Part shown: piece by piece, positions 9,841-16,216 of the stretch | Layout: each line of letters opens with the position of its first letter | How positions within the stretch are numbered: the stretch's first letter is position 1 | Source of the DNA: Azovibrio restrictus | Lineage (GTDB): Bacteria > Bacteroidota > Bacteroidia > Chitinophagales > Chitinophagaceae | NCBI GenBank assembly: GCA_029255605.1 | Contig: JANLJF010000071.1 | Coordinates: forward strand, 1-42,045 | DNA: 42,045 nt | Reading direction: 5' to 3' | Notes under the pieces: generated by a model | What the model saw: only the letters and a program-made list of their open reading frames with translations | What the model was told of the DNA's origin: nothing | The model's database searches: none | Made by a program: the position numbers and the translations under genes

Positions 9841-10441
9841 TCAAATAAGCAAGCGTTTTCAGCGTCACTGGGTATTTAAAAATATCAGCTACACTTTTGC
9901 TGCGCCGGGCTGTTATGCACTGCTGGGGTCCAACGGCAGCGGCAAGAGTACCCTGCTGCGCATCATAGCGGGTATACAAGCACCCAGCAAGGGCACCATC
10001 AGCCATAGCCTGAACGATGCTACTGTAGAGGCTTCCAAGCTATTCCCCCACATCAGCTTTACCGCACCGGGGCAAGAGATAGTAGAGGAGTTTACCCTGC
10101 GCGAATTTTTAGAATTTCACTTCTCTTTCAAGAAGCCATTGCAGGGGCTGGATGTACAGCGAATTATAGAGATAACAGGCTTGCAATCTGCTGCCGATAA
10201 ACCCATAGCAGACTATTCATCGGGCATGAAGCAAAGGGTGAAACTGGCACAGGCCATCTTCTCTGATACACCTGTGTTACTACTCGATGAACCCTGCACG
10301 AACCTTGACCAGCAGGGCGTAGACCAATATTCCAGCTGGATAGACCAATACACGAAAGACCGCCTCGTCATCGTAGCATCAAACGATGTGCGCGAATATT
10401 ATTTCTGCAAAGACAACATAGCGCTCGAGAATTACAAATGA
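9824..10441 (+). CDS. ABC transporter ATP-binding protein
   Basis: A 205-residue ABC ATPase with Walker A GSNGSGKST, signature SSGMKQR and Walker B VLLLDEPCTN. The start at 9824 (MKISLDQI) matches the usual N-terminus; an ATG at 9809 is also in frame. Either way the gene starts inside lpxA. No membrane permease is encoded next to it, so its partner must be elsewhere. The overlap with lpxA suggests a constant partnership with lipid A synthesis, but the substrate is unknown; LptB is less likely because the sequence lacks the typical LptB length of about 240 residues. The gene ends 35 bp before the MFS gene. Confidence 0.85.
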   Translation: MKISLDQISKRFQRHWVFKNISYTFAAPGCYALLGSNGSGKSTLLRIIAGIQAPSKGTISHSLNDATVEASKLFPHISFTAPGQEIVEEFTLREFLEFHFSFKKPLQGLDVQRIIEITGLQSAADKPIADYSSGMKQRVKLAQAIFSDTPVLLLDEPCTNLDQQGVDQYSSWIDQYTKDRLVIVASNDVREYYFCKDNIALENYK

Positions 10442-10458
10442 GTTAACGCGGCGTTCGC

Positions 10459-10466
10459 TACTTTTG
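10459..10466 (+). promoter_or_regulatory. Possible -7 box for the MFS gene
   Basis: TACTTTTG is a perfect TAnnTTTG match in the 35-bp gap before the MFS gene. No TTG lies at -33. Transcription would start about 4 bp before the ATG, giving an almost leaderless message. Confidence 0.35.
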
Positions 10467-10476
10467 CATATCCCTG

Positions 10477-11685
10477 ATGAAAAAGATAGCAGCCTTATAC
10501 ACCGAAGCCTACAGTGGGTTAGCACCCTCTACCTGGTGGCTATCGCTGGTGATGCTGGTAAACCGTATGGGCACCATGGTGCTGCCCTTTATGACGCTGT
10601 ACCTTACCGAGAGCCTGCACCTCAGCATATCGCAGGCGGGCTTTGTGATGGGCTTGTGGGGCATTGGTGCTATCTGCGGTGGTTTCCTGGGTGGTAAGCT
10701 GACGGATAAGTTTGGCTTCTACTATATACAGGTGAGCACACTGGCAGGCGGCGGGCTGATGTTTATGGTATTGGGGCAAATGCATAGTTATATACCCATC
10801 TGCATCACTACTTTCTTTTTGAGTCTTGTAAATGAATCATTCCGTCCCGCGAATGCGGCTGCTATAGCGCATTACAGCAAGCCCGAAAACCGTACGCGCT
10901 CTTATGCACTCAACAGGCTATCTATAAACATAGGCTGGGCGGCAGGCGGTGCGCTGGGTGGTTTCATCGCATCGCGCAATTATGAACTGCTCTTCTGGAT
11001 AGATGGTTTTACCAACATCTTTGCGGCGGGGCTGTTGTGGTTCCTTTTATCACCCGGTAAGAATACGGCCACATCGAAACCCGTGGTGAGCAAAGAAGCC
11101 GTCACACAATCGGCATATAAAGACAAGCCCTACCTCGTATTCATTGTGCTCACTACCCTGTTTGCCTATTGCTTCTTCCAGCTATTCAGTACCATACCCT
11201 TGTTTTACAGGCAAGAGCTGAAACTTACAGAATCGACCATCGGGCTGATAATGGCGCTGAATGGTATATTGATAGCCCTGTTTGAAATGGTGGTGATACA
11301 CAATATAGAAGGTCGCCGCCACGACCTGCAATTTATAATGATAGGCACCGTGCTGACGGCCCTATCGTTCATAGCCTTCAATATACTGCCGGGGGCTACC
11401 ATGCTGGCCATAGGTGCTATGCTGATAGGCACTGTGGGCGAAGTACTCTCTATGCCTTTTATGAACAGCTTCTGGATAAGCAGGACGAGTAATAACAACC
11501 GCGGGCAATATGCAGGGCTCTACACCGTAGCCTGGAGCGTAGCACAGGTGCTGGGGCCAAGTACCGGCGCGGTAATAGCCGAACGCTGGGGCTTCACTAC
11601 CCTATGGTGGTATATAGGGGGTGTATGCCTGGTGGCAGCGCTGGGCTACAGGTGGCTATATGGCAGGTTGAGAGGTGAAGCATAA
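10477..11685 (+). CDS. MFS transporter
   Basis: A 402-residue major facilitator with about 12 membrane helices and the loop 2-3 motif region GGKLTDKFG between helices 2 and 3, as in drug/H+ antiporters of the DHA1 type. It lies in the inner membrane and probably exports a small compound; the substrate cannot be read from the sequence. The central cytoplasmic loop (~residues 190-215) is Lys/Ser-rich. It is the last gene of the plus-strand envelope run. No clear terminator follows. Confidence 0.85.
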   Translation: MKKIAALYTEAYSGLAPSTWWLSLVMLVNRMGTMVLPFMTLYLTESLHLSISQAGFVMGLWGIGAICGGFLGGKLTDKFGFYYIQVSTLAGGGLMFMVLGQMHSYIPICITTFFLSLVNESFRPANAAAIAHYSKPENRTRSYALNRLSINIGWAAGGALGGFIASRNYELLFWIDGFTNIFAAGLLWFLLSPGKNTATSKPVVSKEAVTQSAYKDKPYLVFIVLTTLFAYCFFQLFSTIPLFYRQELKLTESTIGLIMALNGILIALFEMVVIHNIEGRRHDLQFIMIGTVLTALSFIAFNILPGATMLAIGAMLIGTVGEVLSMPFMNSFWISRTSNNNRGQYAGLYTVAWSVAQVLGPSTGAVIAERWGFTTLWWYIGGVCLVAALGYRWLYGRLRGEA

Positions 11686-11722
11686 TGCATCTTTTCGCAT
11701 AGCGAACAATTTTATATCTACT

Positions 11723-11730
11723 TATTTTTG
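11723..11730 (+). promoter_or_regulatory. Possible -7 box for the small lipoprotein gene
   Basis: TATTTTTG matches TAnnTTTG in the 138-bp gap after the MFS gene. The -33 element is not recognisable. A start near 11737 would leave an untranslated leader of about 87 nt. Confidence 0.35.
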
Positions 11731-11823
11731 GGCATATACATAGCATGGATGCAAAATTTGCCGTATCATACTACAATGAATGGCACACCGTTTGCAATGG
11801 ATGTGTCAGTAAAGCAATGACTT

Positions 11824-12213
11824 ATGAAAAAATACACTATAGTTGCAGCTACCCTTATTATTGCGGGCTTAAGCAGTTGCTCCCCCAGGCTGGTGGGCAA
11901 TTGGAATATAGCCAGCTACGAATCGAAGACAGAGAACGGGCAGGAGATAAAAGTGGCCCACATCGGCAACATACAGTTTAAGAAAAACAACAGTGGCGTT
12001 AAGAAAGTAAACTATTCGGTATTTGAAAATAAGGTGGAAGATAACACCGCTTTTACCTGGAAGAAGGCAGCAGATGGCGAGTCGATTACCATTAACAGTG
12101 AAGGCTCTGTGCTGAATAAAACATGGCTCATCATTAAAGATGAAAGAAAATACCAGAAGTGGAAATCGACCGATGGCACCAATACCATACAAGTGCTGGA
12201 ATTGAAGAAATAA
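11824..12213 (+). CDS. Small lipocalin-like lipoprotein
   Basis: A 129-residue protein with a lipoprotein signal: basic start, hydrophobic stretch and the lipobox LSSC at residues ~16-19. The mature part begins RLVGNWNI and is rich in beta strands (Lys/Asn/Thr alternation), like the lipocalin-like domains found in many Bacteroidota lipoproteins that start with a GxW motif. It is probably anchored in the outer membrane or inner leaflet; its ligand is unknown. It has its own promoter candidate and a strong terminator, so it is likely monocistronic. Confidence 0.7.
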   Translation: MKKYTIVAATLIIAGLSSCSPRLVGNWNIASYESKTENGQEIKVAHIGNIQFKKNNSGVKKVNYSVFENKVEDNTAFTWKKAADGESITINSEGSVLNKTWLIIKDERKYQKWKSTDGTNTIQVLELKK

Positions 12214-12239
12214 CAGTTGTTTATATAAAAAACTCATGT

Positions 12240-12273
12240 AATGACAGCACCGGTTGCTGTCATTATTTTTTAT
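12240..12273 (+). terminator. Rho-independent terminator after the lipoprotein gene
   Basis: A 10-bp perfect stem (AATGACAGCA with TGCTGTCATT), 5-nt loop and the T-rich tail ATTTTTTAT, 27 bp after the stop codon. Confidence 0.85.
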
Positions 12274-12294
12274 CTACCTGCTAAATGATATGGT

Positions 12295-12334
12295 GGGGTG
12301 TAACACTTGTTACAGGTGATACAGTGATACAGTA
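12295..12334. repeat. GTGTAACAC/GTGATACAG tandem tract, locus 1
   Basis: Degenerate 8-9 bp units (GTGTAACAC, TTGTTACAG, GTGATACAG). The first part is an inverted pair, TGTAACA-CT-TGTTACA. It lies in the 327-bp gap between 12214 and 12540, which otherwise holds the terminator before it and the promoter of the next gene after it. Confidence 0.75.
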
Positions 12335-12449
12335 TGCTGCTATAGTACCGCGTTGATGGCATCCATACACGGCCAACCTGCCATAAAACAGCCCATTTGT
12401 TAAGCGTTTGTAAACCAGTTCCTAACAACCGGTTAACCCGCCTTTAAAG

Positions 12450-12481
12450 TTTGGCAATGGACACCCATGCCCCCATATTTG
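12450..12481 (+). promoter_or_regulatory. Strong promoter for the secreted beta-rich protein
   Basis: TTTG at 12450-12453, 20-bp spacer and CATATTTG at 12474-12481 (one mismatch to TAnnTTTG). It is followed by a leader of about 53 nt made almost only of A and C in AAAC/CAAA units, unstructured and typical of highly expressed messages. Confidence 0.6.
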
Positions 12482-12540
12482 CATCATCAAACGAACAAAC
12501 ACAAACAAACTTTAAACAAACAAAACAAACAACCAAGATT

Positions 12541-13092
12541 ATGAAAAAAGTATTCGCTATTGCCGCTCTGATATCTGCATCTTTCGCCGCTAACGCTCAA
12601 AACGCTTCCAGCACTGCTACACAAACTGTAAACCTGAACCTGAGCAACGCCATCGAGCTGACCTTTACAGGCAACAACAGCGCTACAGGTGCAGCAGTAA
12701 ACCTGGCCTTCAATACCGTGAACGATTACGCTAATGGTGTTACTTCTGGCGAACAAGGTTTGAAAGTACGTTCTAACAAAAACTTCGCAGTAACGGTTAA
12801 AACTAACGCAGCAGCCTTTACATACATAGGTACTACTTCTCCTGCACCTGTTATGCCGGTAAGCGATGTACTGGGCCTGATGGTTTCTGCTAATGGTACC
12901 GGTGGTACGATTGCTACTCCATTCTCTGCTACTGCATATGCAGACCTGAGCAGCACTGCTAAAAACCTGATATCTAACGGTAGCAAAGGTGGCAACCAAA
13001 CTTTCGGTGTAAAATATGAAGCTACTCCTGGTTTTGCATACCCTGCAGGTACTTACACGGTAGATGTAGTGTACACTGCTACGCAACTGTAA
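12541..13092 (+). CDS. Secreted beta-rich protein, DUF4402/pilin-like
   Basis: A 183-residue exported protein: signal peptide MKKVFAIAALISASFAANAQ with cleavage after AQ, then a Ser/Thr/Asn/Ala-rich, cysteine-free mature chain. It starts with alternating strands (TVNLNLSNAIELTF) and ends in GTYTVDVVYTATQL, the pattern of one-domain immunoglobulin-like beta sandwiches such as DUF4402 or spore-coat-U-like subunits. The function is not known; surface or matrix subunit is an inference. An in-frame ATG at 12451 lies on top of the promoter, so the ATG at 12541 after the A/C-rich leader is the true start. Codon use is strongly biased (GCT, AAC, CTG, GGT), unlike its neighbours, which with the promoter and terminator suggests very high expression. 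Confidence 0.75.
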   Translation: MKKVFAIAALISASFAANAQNASSTATQTVNLNLSNAIELTFTGNNSATGAAVNLAFNTVNDYANGVTSGEQGLKVRSNKNFAVTVKTNAAAFTYIGTTSPAPVMPVSDVLGLMVSANGTGGTIATPFSATAYADLSSTAKNLISNGSKGGNQTFGVKYEATPGFAYPAGTYTVDVVYTATQL

Positions 13093-13116
13093 TCATAAGA
13101 TTTAATTTAGATAACG

Positions 13117-13144
13117 AAGGAGCTCTTATGGGAGCTCTTTTTTT
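13117..13144 (+). terminator. Terminator after the secreted beta-rich protein
   Basis: Stem AAGGAGCTC / GAGCTCTT (8 bp with one G-T pair), loop TTATGG, followed by eight T residues; 25 bp after the stop. Confidence 0.88.
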
Positions 13145-13206
13145 GTTAGTGCGATTGATTAGTGGGAAGTGTAACACTTGTTACAGTGATACAGTTATTT
13201 CCTACT

Positions 13207-13330
13207 CGCGTCATTGCGAGGAGGCACGACGAAGCAACCTCAAGATATAAGTGTGTTACGTTACTCATGCTATCGTGAGGTTGCCACGGTGCATATTTGC
13301 CTTCGCAAATATTACCCTCGCAATGACGCG
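13207..13330. repeat. Palindromic element copy 1 (type A)
   Basis: A 124-bp element with a perfect 15-bp terminal inverted repeat (CGCGTCATTGCGAGG at the left, its complement at the right). A second inner pair is GCAACCTCA / TGAGGTTGC, and there is a small hairpin ATATTTGC-CTTC-GCAAATAT near the right end. No coding capacity. Confidence 0.85.
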
Positions 13331-13409
13331 TGTGGTGTATCAGGTGAATCACTTGTTACAGTGATACAGGTGATACAGTTTTTCCCCACCGCGTCATTAA
13401 TATAACTCC

Positions 13410-13532
13410 CGTCATTACGAGGAGCGCCAGCGACGTGGTAATCTCAAGAAATAAGTGTGTTACGTAACTCATGTTATCGTGAGGCTGCCACGGTGCATAT
13501 TTGCCTTCGCAAATACTACCCTCGCAATGACG
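13410..13532. repeat. Palindromic element copy 2 (type B)
   Basis: A 123-bp element with ends CGTCATTACGAGG and CCTCGCAATGACG. It differs from type A in its left inner arm (AGCGCCAGCGACGTGGTAATCTCA) but shares the right third, including the hairpin around TATTTGC/GCAAATA. Confidence 0.82.
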
Positions 13533-13569
13533 TGTGTGGGTGTATTACTTGTAACACCTGTTACACCCG

Positions 13570-14274
13570 CTACACCATACTCACCAATACCCCCACCAGC
13601 ATGGCTGCTATCCAAAAGGATATCATACCCAGTATATAGCCGGTGAAGGCAAGGAGGTAGCTGGCTGCTTTCTTTGGGTTGAAAAACTGGCCGACGGCCC
13701 ATGTGCAATACAGGATGGCGATGGTGCTGGCTACCGCACCGCTATTGATATGTGCCAACCCATCGATAAGGGCAAAGACGGCAAATAGCAGCATACCCAC
13801 GCCCATCACAAAGCACAGCATAATGATGACTTCGAAAAAATTGTACTTACTCTTCAGGAACAGCAGCTTCAGCCATGCACCTATGAAGATGCCCATAATG
13901 ATATTGGCATAGCCATAGTGGCCCTCTACCCATGCCATGGTAGCGGCAATGGCCGATTGCCCCGCTGCGGCATCTACATGCCTTTTATCGATGTGGAAGA
14001 AATGCGTGATAAAAGTATAGATAACCGATGTGATGATGATGAACACAACGGGCTTCACCAGCCGGCTGCGGTCTTCGGTAATGAAGGTGCGCATGCTTTT
14101 GCCGGGGCGAAGCAGCAGTTCTTTTACGGTATAGAGCAGGCCTTTTTCAAAATGCAGCAGGTGCTGCACCTCGTGTGCTATGTAGTGGCCATCTACCCGC
14201 GTAAGGAAGGCAGGGCTGCCGCAGTGGCCGCAATATTTATCGGTAATGATTTCGCCGCAACGCTTACAATGCAT
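13570..14274 (-). CDS. DUF3667 family zinc-ribbon membrane protein
   Basis: A 234-residue protein with an N-terminal zinc ribbon (CKRCGEIITDKYCGHCG, residues 3-19) followed by a linker and about five membrane helices from residue ~85 to the C-terminus. This is the DUF3667 layout, common in Bacteroidota and without a known function; I infer a small inner-membrane protein with a cytoplasmic metal-binding head. The frame is open upstream to 14409, but the ATG at 14274 directly before the zinc ribbon is the natural start. It is divergent from the LuxR-type regulator gene at 14394, with 119 bp between them. Its stop codon sits in the repeat block. Confidence 0.78.
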   Translation of the reverse strand: MHCKRCGEIITDKYCGHCGSPAFLTRVDGHYIAHEVQHLLHFEKGLLYTVKELLLRPGKSMRTFITEDRSRLVKPVVFIIITSVIYTFITHFFHIDKRHVDAAAGQSAIAATMAWVEGHYGYANIIMGIFIGAWLKLLFLKSKYNFFEVIIMLCFVMGVGMLLFAVFALIDGLAHINSGAVASTIAILYCTWAVGQFFNPKKAASYLLAFTGYILGMISFWIAAMLVGVLVSMV

Positions 14275-14338
14275 GGGGTTGGTTATTAGATGTTTTGAAG
14301 TGTGTATGATCTGTACATCAAAATTGAAAACAAAAAAA

Positions 14339-14369
14339 TTGTCAAACCCTACACTTAAGTGTAAACTTG
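14339..14369 (+). promoter_or_regulatory. Promoter of the LuxR-type gene with palindromic operator
   Basis: TTG at 14339-14341, 20-bp spacer and TAAACTTG at 14362-14369 (one mismatch to TAnnTTTG). The perfect 12-bp palindrome ACACTTAAGTGT at 14351-14362 fills the spacer and touches the -7 box, the place where a bound repressor would block RNA polymerase. Start of transcription about 14376. Confidence 0.5.
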
Positions 14370-14393
14370 CAGGCCGATAGCCGATTTTGGAAC

Positions 14394-15152
14394 ATGAAAA
14401 AAGAACCACGCACCAGCCTGCTCACCAAAAACAAGCTGGGGAATATACAGGAAGCAGCACAGGAAGCCCAGCACTACCTGGAGCCGCTGAAGGCCTTTAC
14501 CCGCCTGTCTTATGAAAGTGTGTATGTGATAGACTATACCGATATGTCTTTTGAATACGTATCGGAAAACCCCTTGTTCCTGTGCGGGCATACGGCCGAT
14601 GAGGTATTGGCCATGGGCTACCAGTTCTACTTTCAGCATGTGCCGGAAAAAGACCTGGAACTGCTGGCGCTCATCAACGAGGCAGGCTTCAATTTTTACG
14701 AGCAAATACCCGTGGCCGAAAGAAAGCTATATAGCATCACCTACGATTTTCACCTGGTGCATACCGATGGCGAGGCCATCCTCATCAACCATAAGCTGAC
14801 ACCGCTATTCCTGACCCGCGAGGGCAGGCTGTGGAAGTCGATGTGCAGCGTATCGCTATCGGCACACAAGGCGGCGGGCAATGTGCGCCTATACAAGCAT
14901 GGCAGCGACGAGGTATGGGTGCTGAACCCGGCCACCAAAACATGGCAGAAGCAGGAGAAACCCACGCTCACCGCCCGCGAAACGGAAGTGCTGCGCCTGT
15001 ATGCACAGGGGCTCACCATCAACCAGATAGCCGCCCGCATATTTGTAACCCCCGATACGGTAAAATACTACCGCCGCCGCATCTTCGAACGGCTGGAAGT
15101 GAGCAATATAGTCGAAGCACTATCCAGCGCGGTGAGCAGTAAGCTGATATAA
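14394..15152 (+). CDS. LuxR-type transcriptional regulator with PAS-like sensor
   Basis: A 252-residue protein. Residues ~30-150 look like a PAS-type sensor (SYESVYVIDYTDMSFEYVSEN resembles the PAS opening; the rest is a mixed alpha/beta segment). Residues ~185-248 are a LuxR/GerE helix-turn-helix: LTARETEVLRLYAQG, then NQIAARIFVTPDTVKYYRRR. There is no receiver domain, so it is not a classic two-component response regulator; it may bind a small ligand or sense redox. A TTG at 14367 is in frame but overlaps the -7 box, so the ATG at 14394 is used. The divergent DUF3667 gene is a possible target, and the palindrome in its own promoter suggests autoregulation. Confidence 0.82.
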   Translation: MKKEPRTSLLTKNKLGNIQEAAQEAQHYLEPLKAFTRLSYESVYVIDYTDMSFEYVSENPLFLCGHTADEVLAMGYQFYFQHVPEKDLELLALINEAGFNFYEQIPVAERKLYSITYDFHLVHTDGEAILINHKLTPLFLTREGRLWKSMCSVSLSAHKAAGNVRLYKHGSDEVWVLNPATKTWQKQEKPTLTARETEVLRLYAQGLTINQIAARIFVTPDTVKYYRRRIFERLEVSNIVEALSSAVSSKLI

Positions 15153-15220
15153 AAGGGGTGTAACAGGTGTAACACTGTAACAAATGATACAGGTGATACA
15201 GTTATTATTATTTTATTACT

Positions 15221-15344
15221 CCCGTCATTGCGAGGAGACACGACGAAGCAACCTCAAGATATAAGTGTTTTACGCTACTCATGTTATAGTGAGATAGCCA
15301 CAGTACATATTTGCCTTCGCAAATACTACCCTCGCAATGACGGG
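15221..15344. repeat. Palindromic element copy 3 (type A)
   Basis: A 124-bp element with ends CCCGTCATTGCGAGG and CCTCGCAATGACGGG, again a perfect 15-bp inverted repeat. Compared with copy 1, the second base pair has changed from G:C to C:G on both sides at once, a compensatory change that keeps the pairing. Confidence 0.85.
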
Positions 15345-15425
15345 TGTGGGGTGTATCAGGTGTACACTGTAACAAGTGATACAGGTGATACAGTTTATAA
15401 TACAACTCGCGTCATTAATATTACT

Positions 15426-15546
15426 CGCGTCATTACGAGGAGCGCCAGCGACGTGGTAATCTCACGGAATAAGTACTTGCTCATGTGGTCTTGAGATTGC
15501 CACGGTGCATATTTGCCTTCGCAAATACTACCCTCGCAATGACGCG
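15426..15546. repeat. Palindromic element copy 4 (type B)
   Basis: A 121-bp element with ends CGCGTCATTACGAGG and CCTCGCAATGACGCG. The inner arms GTGGTAATCTCA and TGAGATTGCCAC pair over 12 bp with one G-T pair, the best-formed inner stem of the four copies. Confidence 0.85.
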
Positions 15547-15624
15547 TGTGTGGGTGTATCAGGTGTAACACTGTAACAGGTGATACAGGTGATACAGTTA
15601 TTGTCTTTTGTATTGAACGATAAA

Positions 15625-15921
15625 TTATTGATCTCTTACTGTAACTAGCAATTCACCATCAAGCATATCATATCTAGTCTCCAATTCTGATTTGCATTCT
15701 TTACATTTTATTTCATACCCAATTTCAATATCAGGTATCATTTCATCACAAACTGGACACTCTAAATGCTTTGATCCACAAAAAGCACAGTTGCCTATAT
15801 AAACGTAACTCTCACTGTCTTCACTATCATTTTCAAAAAGACTAAGTTGGTTAGGATCTAATTTAAATCTATACACGGCAGGTATATGCCCACCTGGAAG
15901 AGTATGGCAAACGCCGCGCAT
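15625..15921 (-). CDS. Small zinc-ribbon protein, start uncertain
   Basis: A 98-residue reading with a clear metal-binding pattern: C-x2-C (CAFC), C-x2-C (CPVC) and C-x2-C (CKEC), so one or two zinc ribbons, followed by an acidic tail. Function unknown. The first ~15 residues from the ATG at 15921 are antisense to an HTH gene remnant on the other strand and are probably not native; a GTG at 15876 would give an 83-residue protein beginning with YRFKLDPNQL, a natural-looking N-terminus. The gene is much richer in A+T than its neighbours and lies between repeat block 2 and a broken gene, which suggests an insertion. Confidence 0.55.
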   Translation of the reverse strand: MRGVCHTLPGGHIPAVYRFKLDPNQLSLFENDSEDSESYVYIGNCAFCGSKHLECPVCDEMIPDIEIGYEIKCKECKSELETRYDMLDGELLVTVRDQ

Positions 15922-16094
15922 CGAACAAGGCCGATGACGGCAAGTGTAGCGATGATGAAAGGCTGCTGTGCTACAACTATTACAAGCAGGGCGATAGCCT
16001 CCGCGCCATAGCCGATAAGGTATTCCTGAGCCGTGGTGCCTTTATGAAGGTGAAACGCATATTGCAGGACTATGGCATATACAAAGCCGCATAG
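15867..16094 (+). pseudogene. 3' remnant of an HTH gene
   Basis: An open frame without a start codon, preceded by an in-frame stop (15864-15866) and ending at TAG 16092-16094. It encodes about 66 good residues: a basic/acidic linker (EEYGKRRASNKADDGKCSDD) and a helix-turn-helix (SLRAIADKVFLSRGAFMKVK). G+C content is like the surrounding genome, unlike the A+T-rich sequence to its left. The 5' part is missing, with a junction near 15870-15885. The HTH resembles those of recombinases or small regulators, but the fragment is too short to assign. Confidence 0.5.
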
Positions 16095-16099
16095 CGCTA

Positions 16100-16140
16100 T
16101 GGGGTGTAACAGGTGTATCAACTGTAACAGGTGATACACC
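16100..16140. repeat. GTGTAACAG/GTGATACA tandem tract
   Basis: Units GTGTAACAG, GTGTATCAA, CTGTAACAG and GTGATACAC directly after the stop of the HTH remnant. Confidence 0.75.
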
Positions 16141-16216
16141 ACCCCCTTCCACATAAACAATGACATATTCATGACAGACCTTTATTATATCTTTATATAT
16201 ACCAACCTATACTAAT

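Larger units (their letters stand above)
13169..13576. repeat. Direct-repeat block 1 (palindromic elements plus tandem tracts)
   Basis: This block fills most of the 477-bp gap between two convergent genes. Order: tandem tract (13169-13197), palindromic element type A (13207-13330), tandem tract (13331-13380), a stub GCGTCATTAATA (13391-13402), palindromic element type B (13410-13532), tandem tract (13533-13576). Block 2 at 15156-15600 has the same parts in the same order and direction. The stop codon of the DUF3667 gene (13570-13572) lies in the last tract. Confidence 0.85.
15156..15600. repeat. Direct-repeat block 2 (palindromic elements plus tandem tracts)
   Basis: This block fills nearly all of the 472-bp gap after the LuxR-type gene. 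Order: tandem tract (15156-15203), palindromic element type A (15221-15344), tandem tract (15345-15396), stub CGCGTCATTAATA (15406-15418), palindromic element type B (15426-15546), tandem tract (15549-15600). It has the same order and direction as block 1, so the two blocks are direct repeats around the DUF3667/LuxR pair. Confidence 0.85.

Noticed and set aside
12451-12540. N-terminal extension of the secreted beta-rich protein from the ATG at 12451
   Set aside because: It covers the promoter and A/C-rich leader and would bury the signal peptide.
13214-13708. Several 60-90-residue frames over the palindromic elements
   Set aside because: They translate the repeat itself (the same HICLRKYYPRND peptide recurs at 15228-15494), change length between copies and lack any signal of coding.
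12295-15600. CRISPR array made of the GTGATACAG tracts
   Set aside because: Units are only 8-9 bp, degenerate and directly tandem, without unique spacers, and no cas genes are present.
13169-15600. Insertion sequence or composite transposon around the DUF3667/LuxR pair
   Set aside because: No transposase frame and no target-site duplication could be seen; only non-coding repeats are present.
15858-16172. A 104-residue minus-strand hydrophobic frame
   Set aside because: Antisense to the HTH remnant and starts in non-coding sequence past the tandem tract; the plus-strand reading makes better sense.
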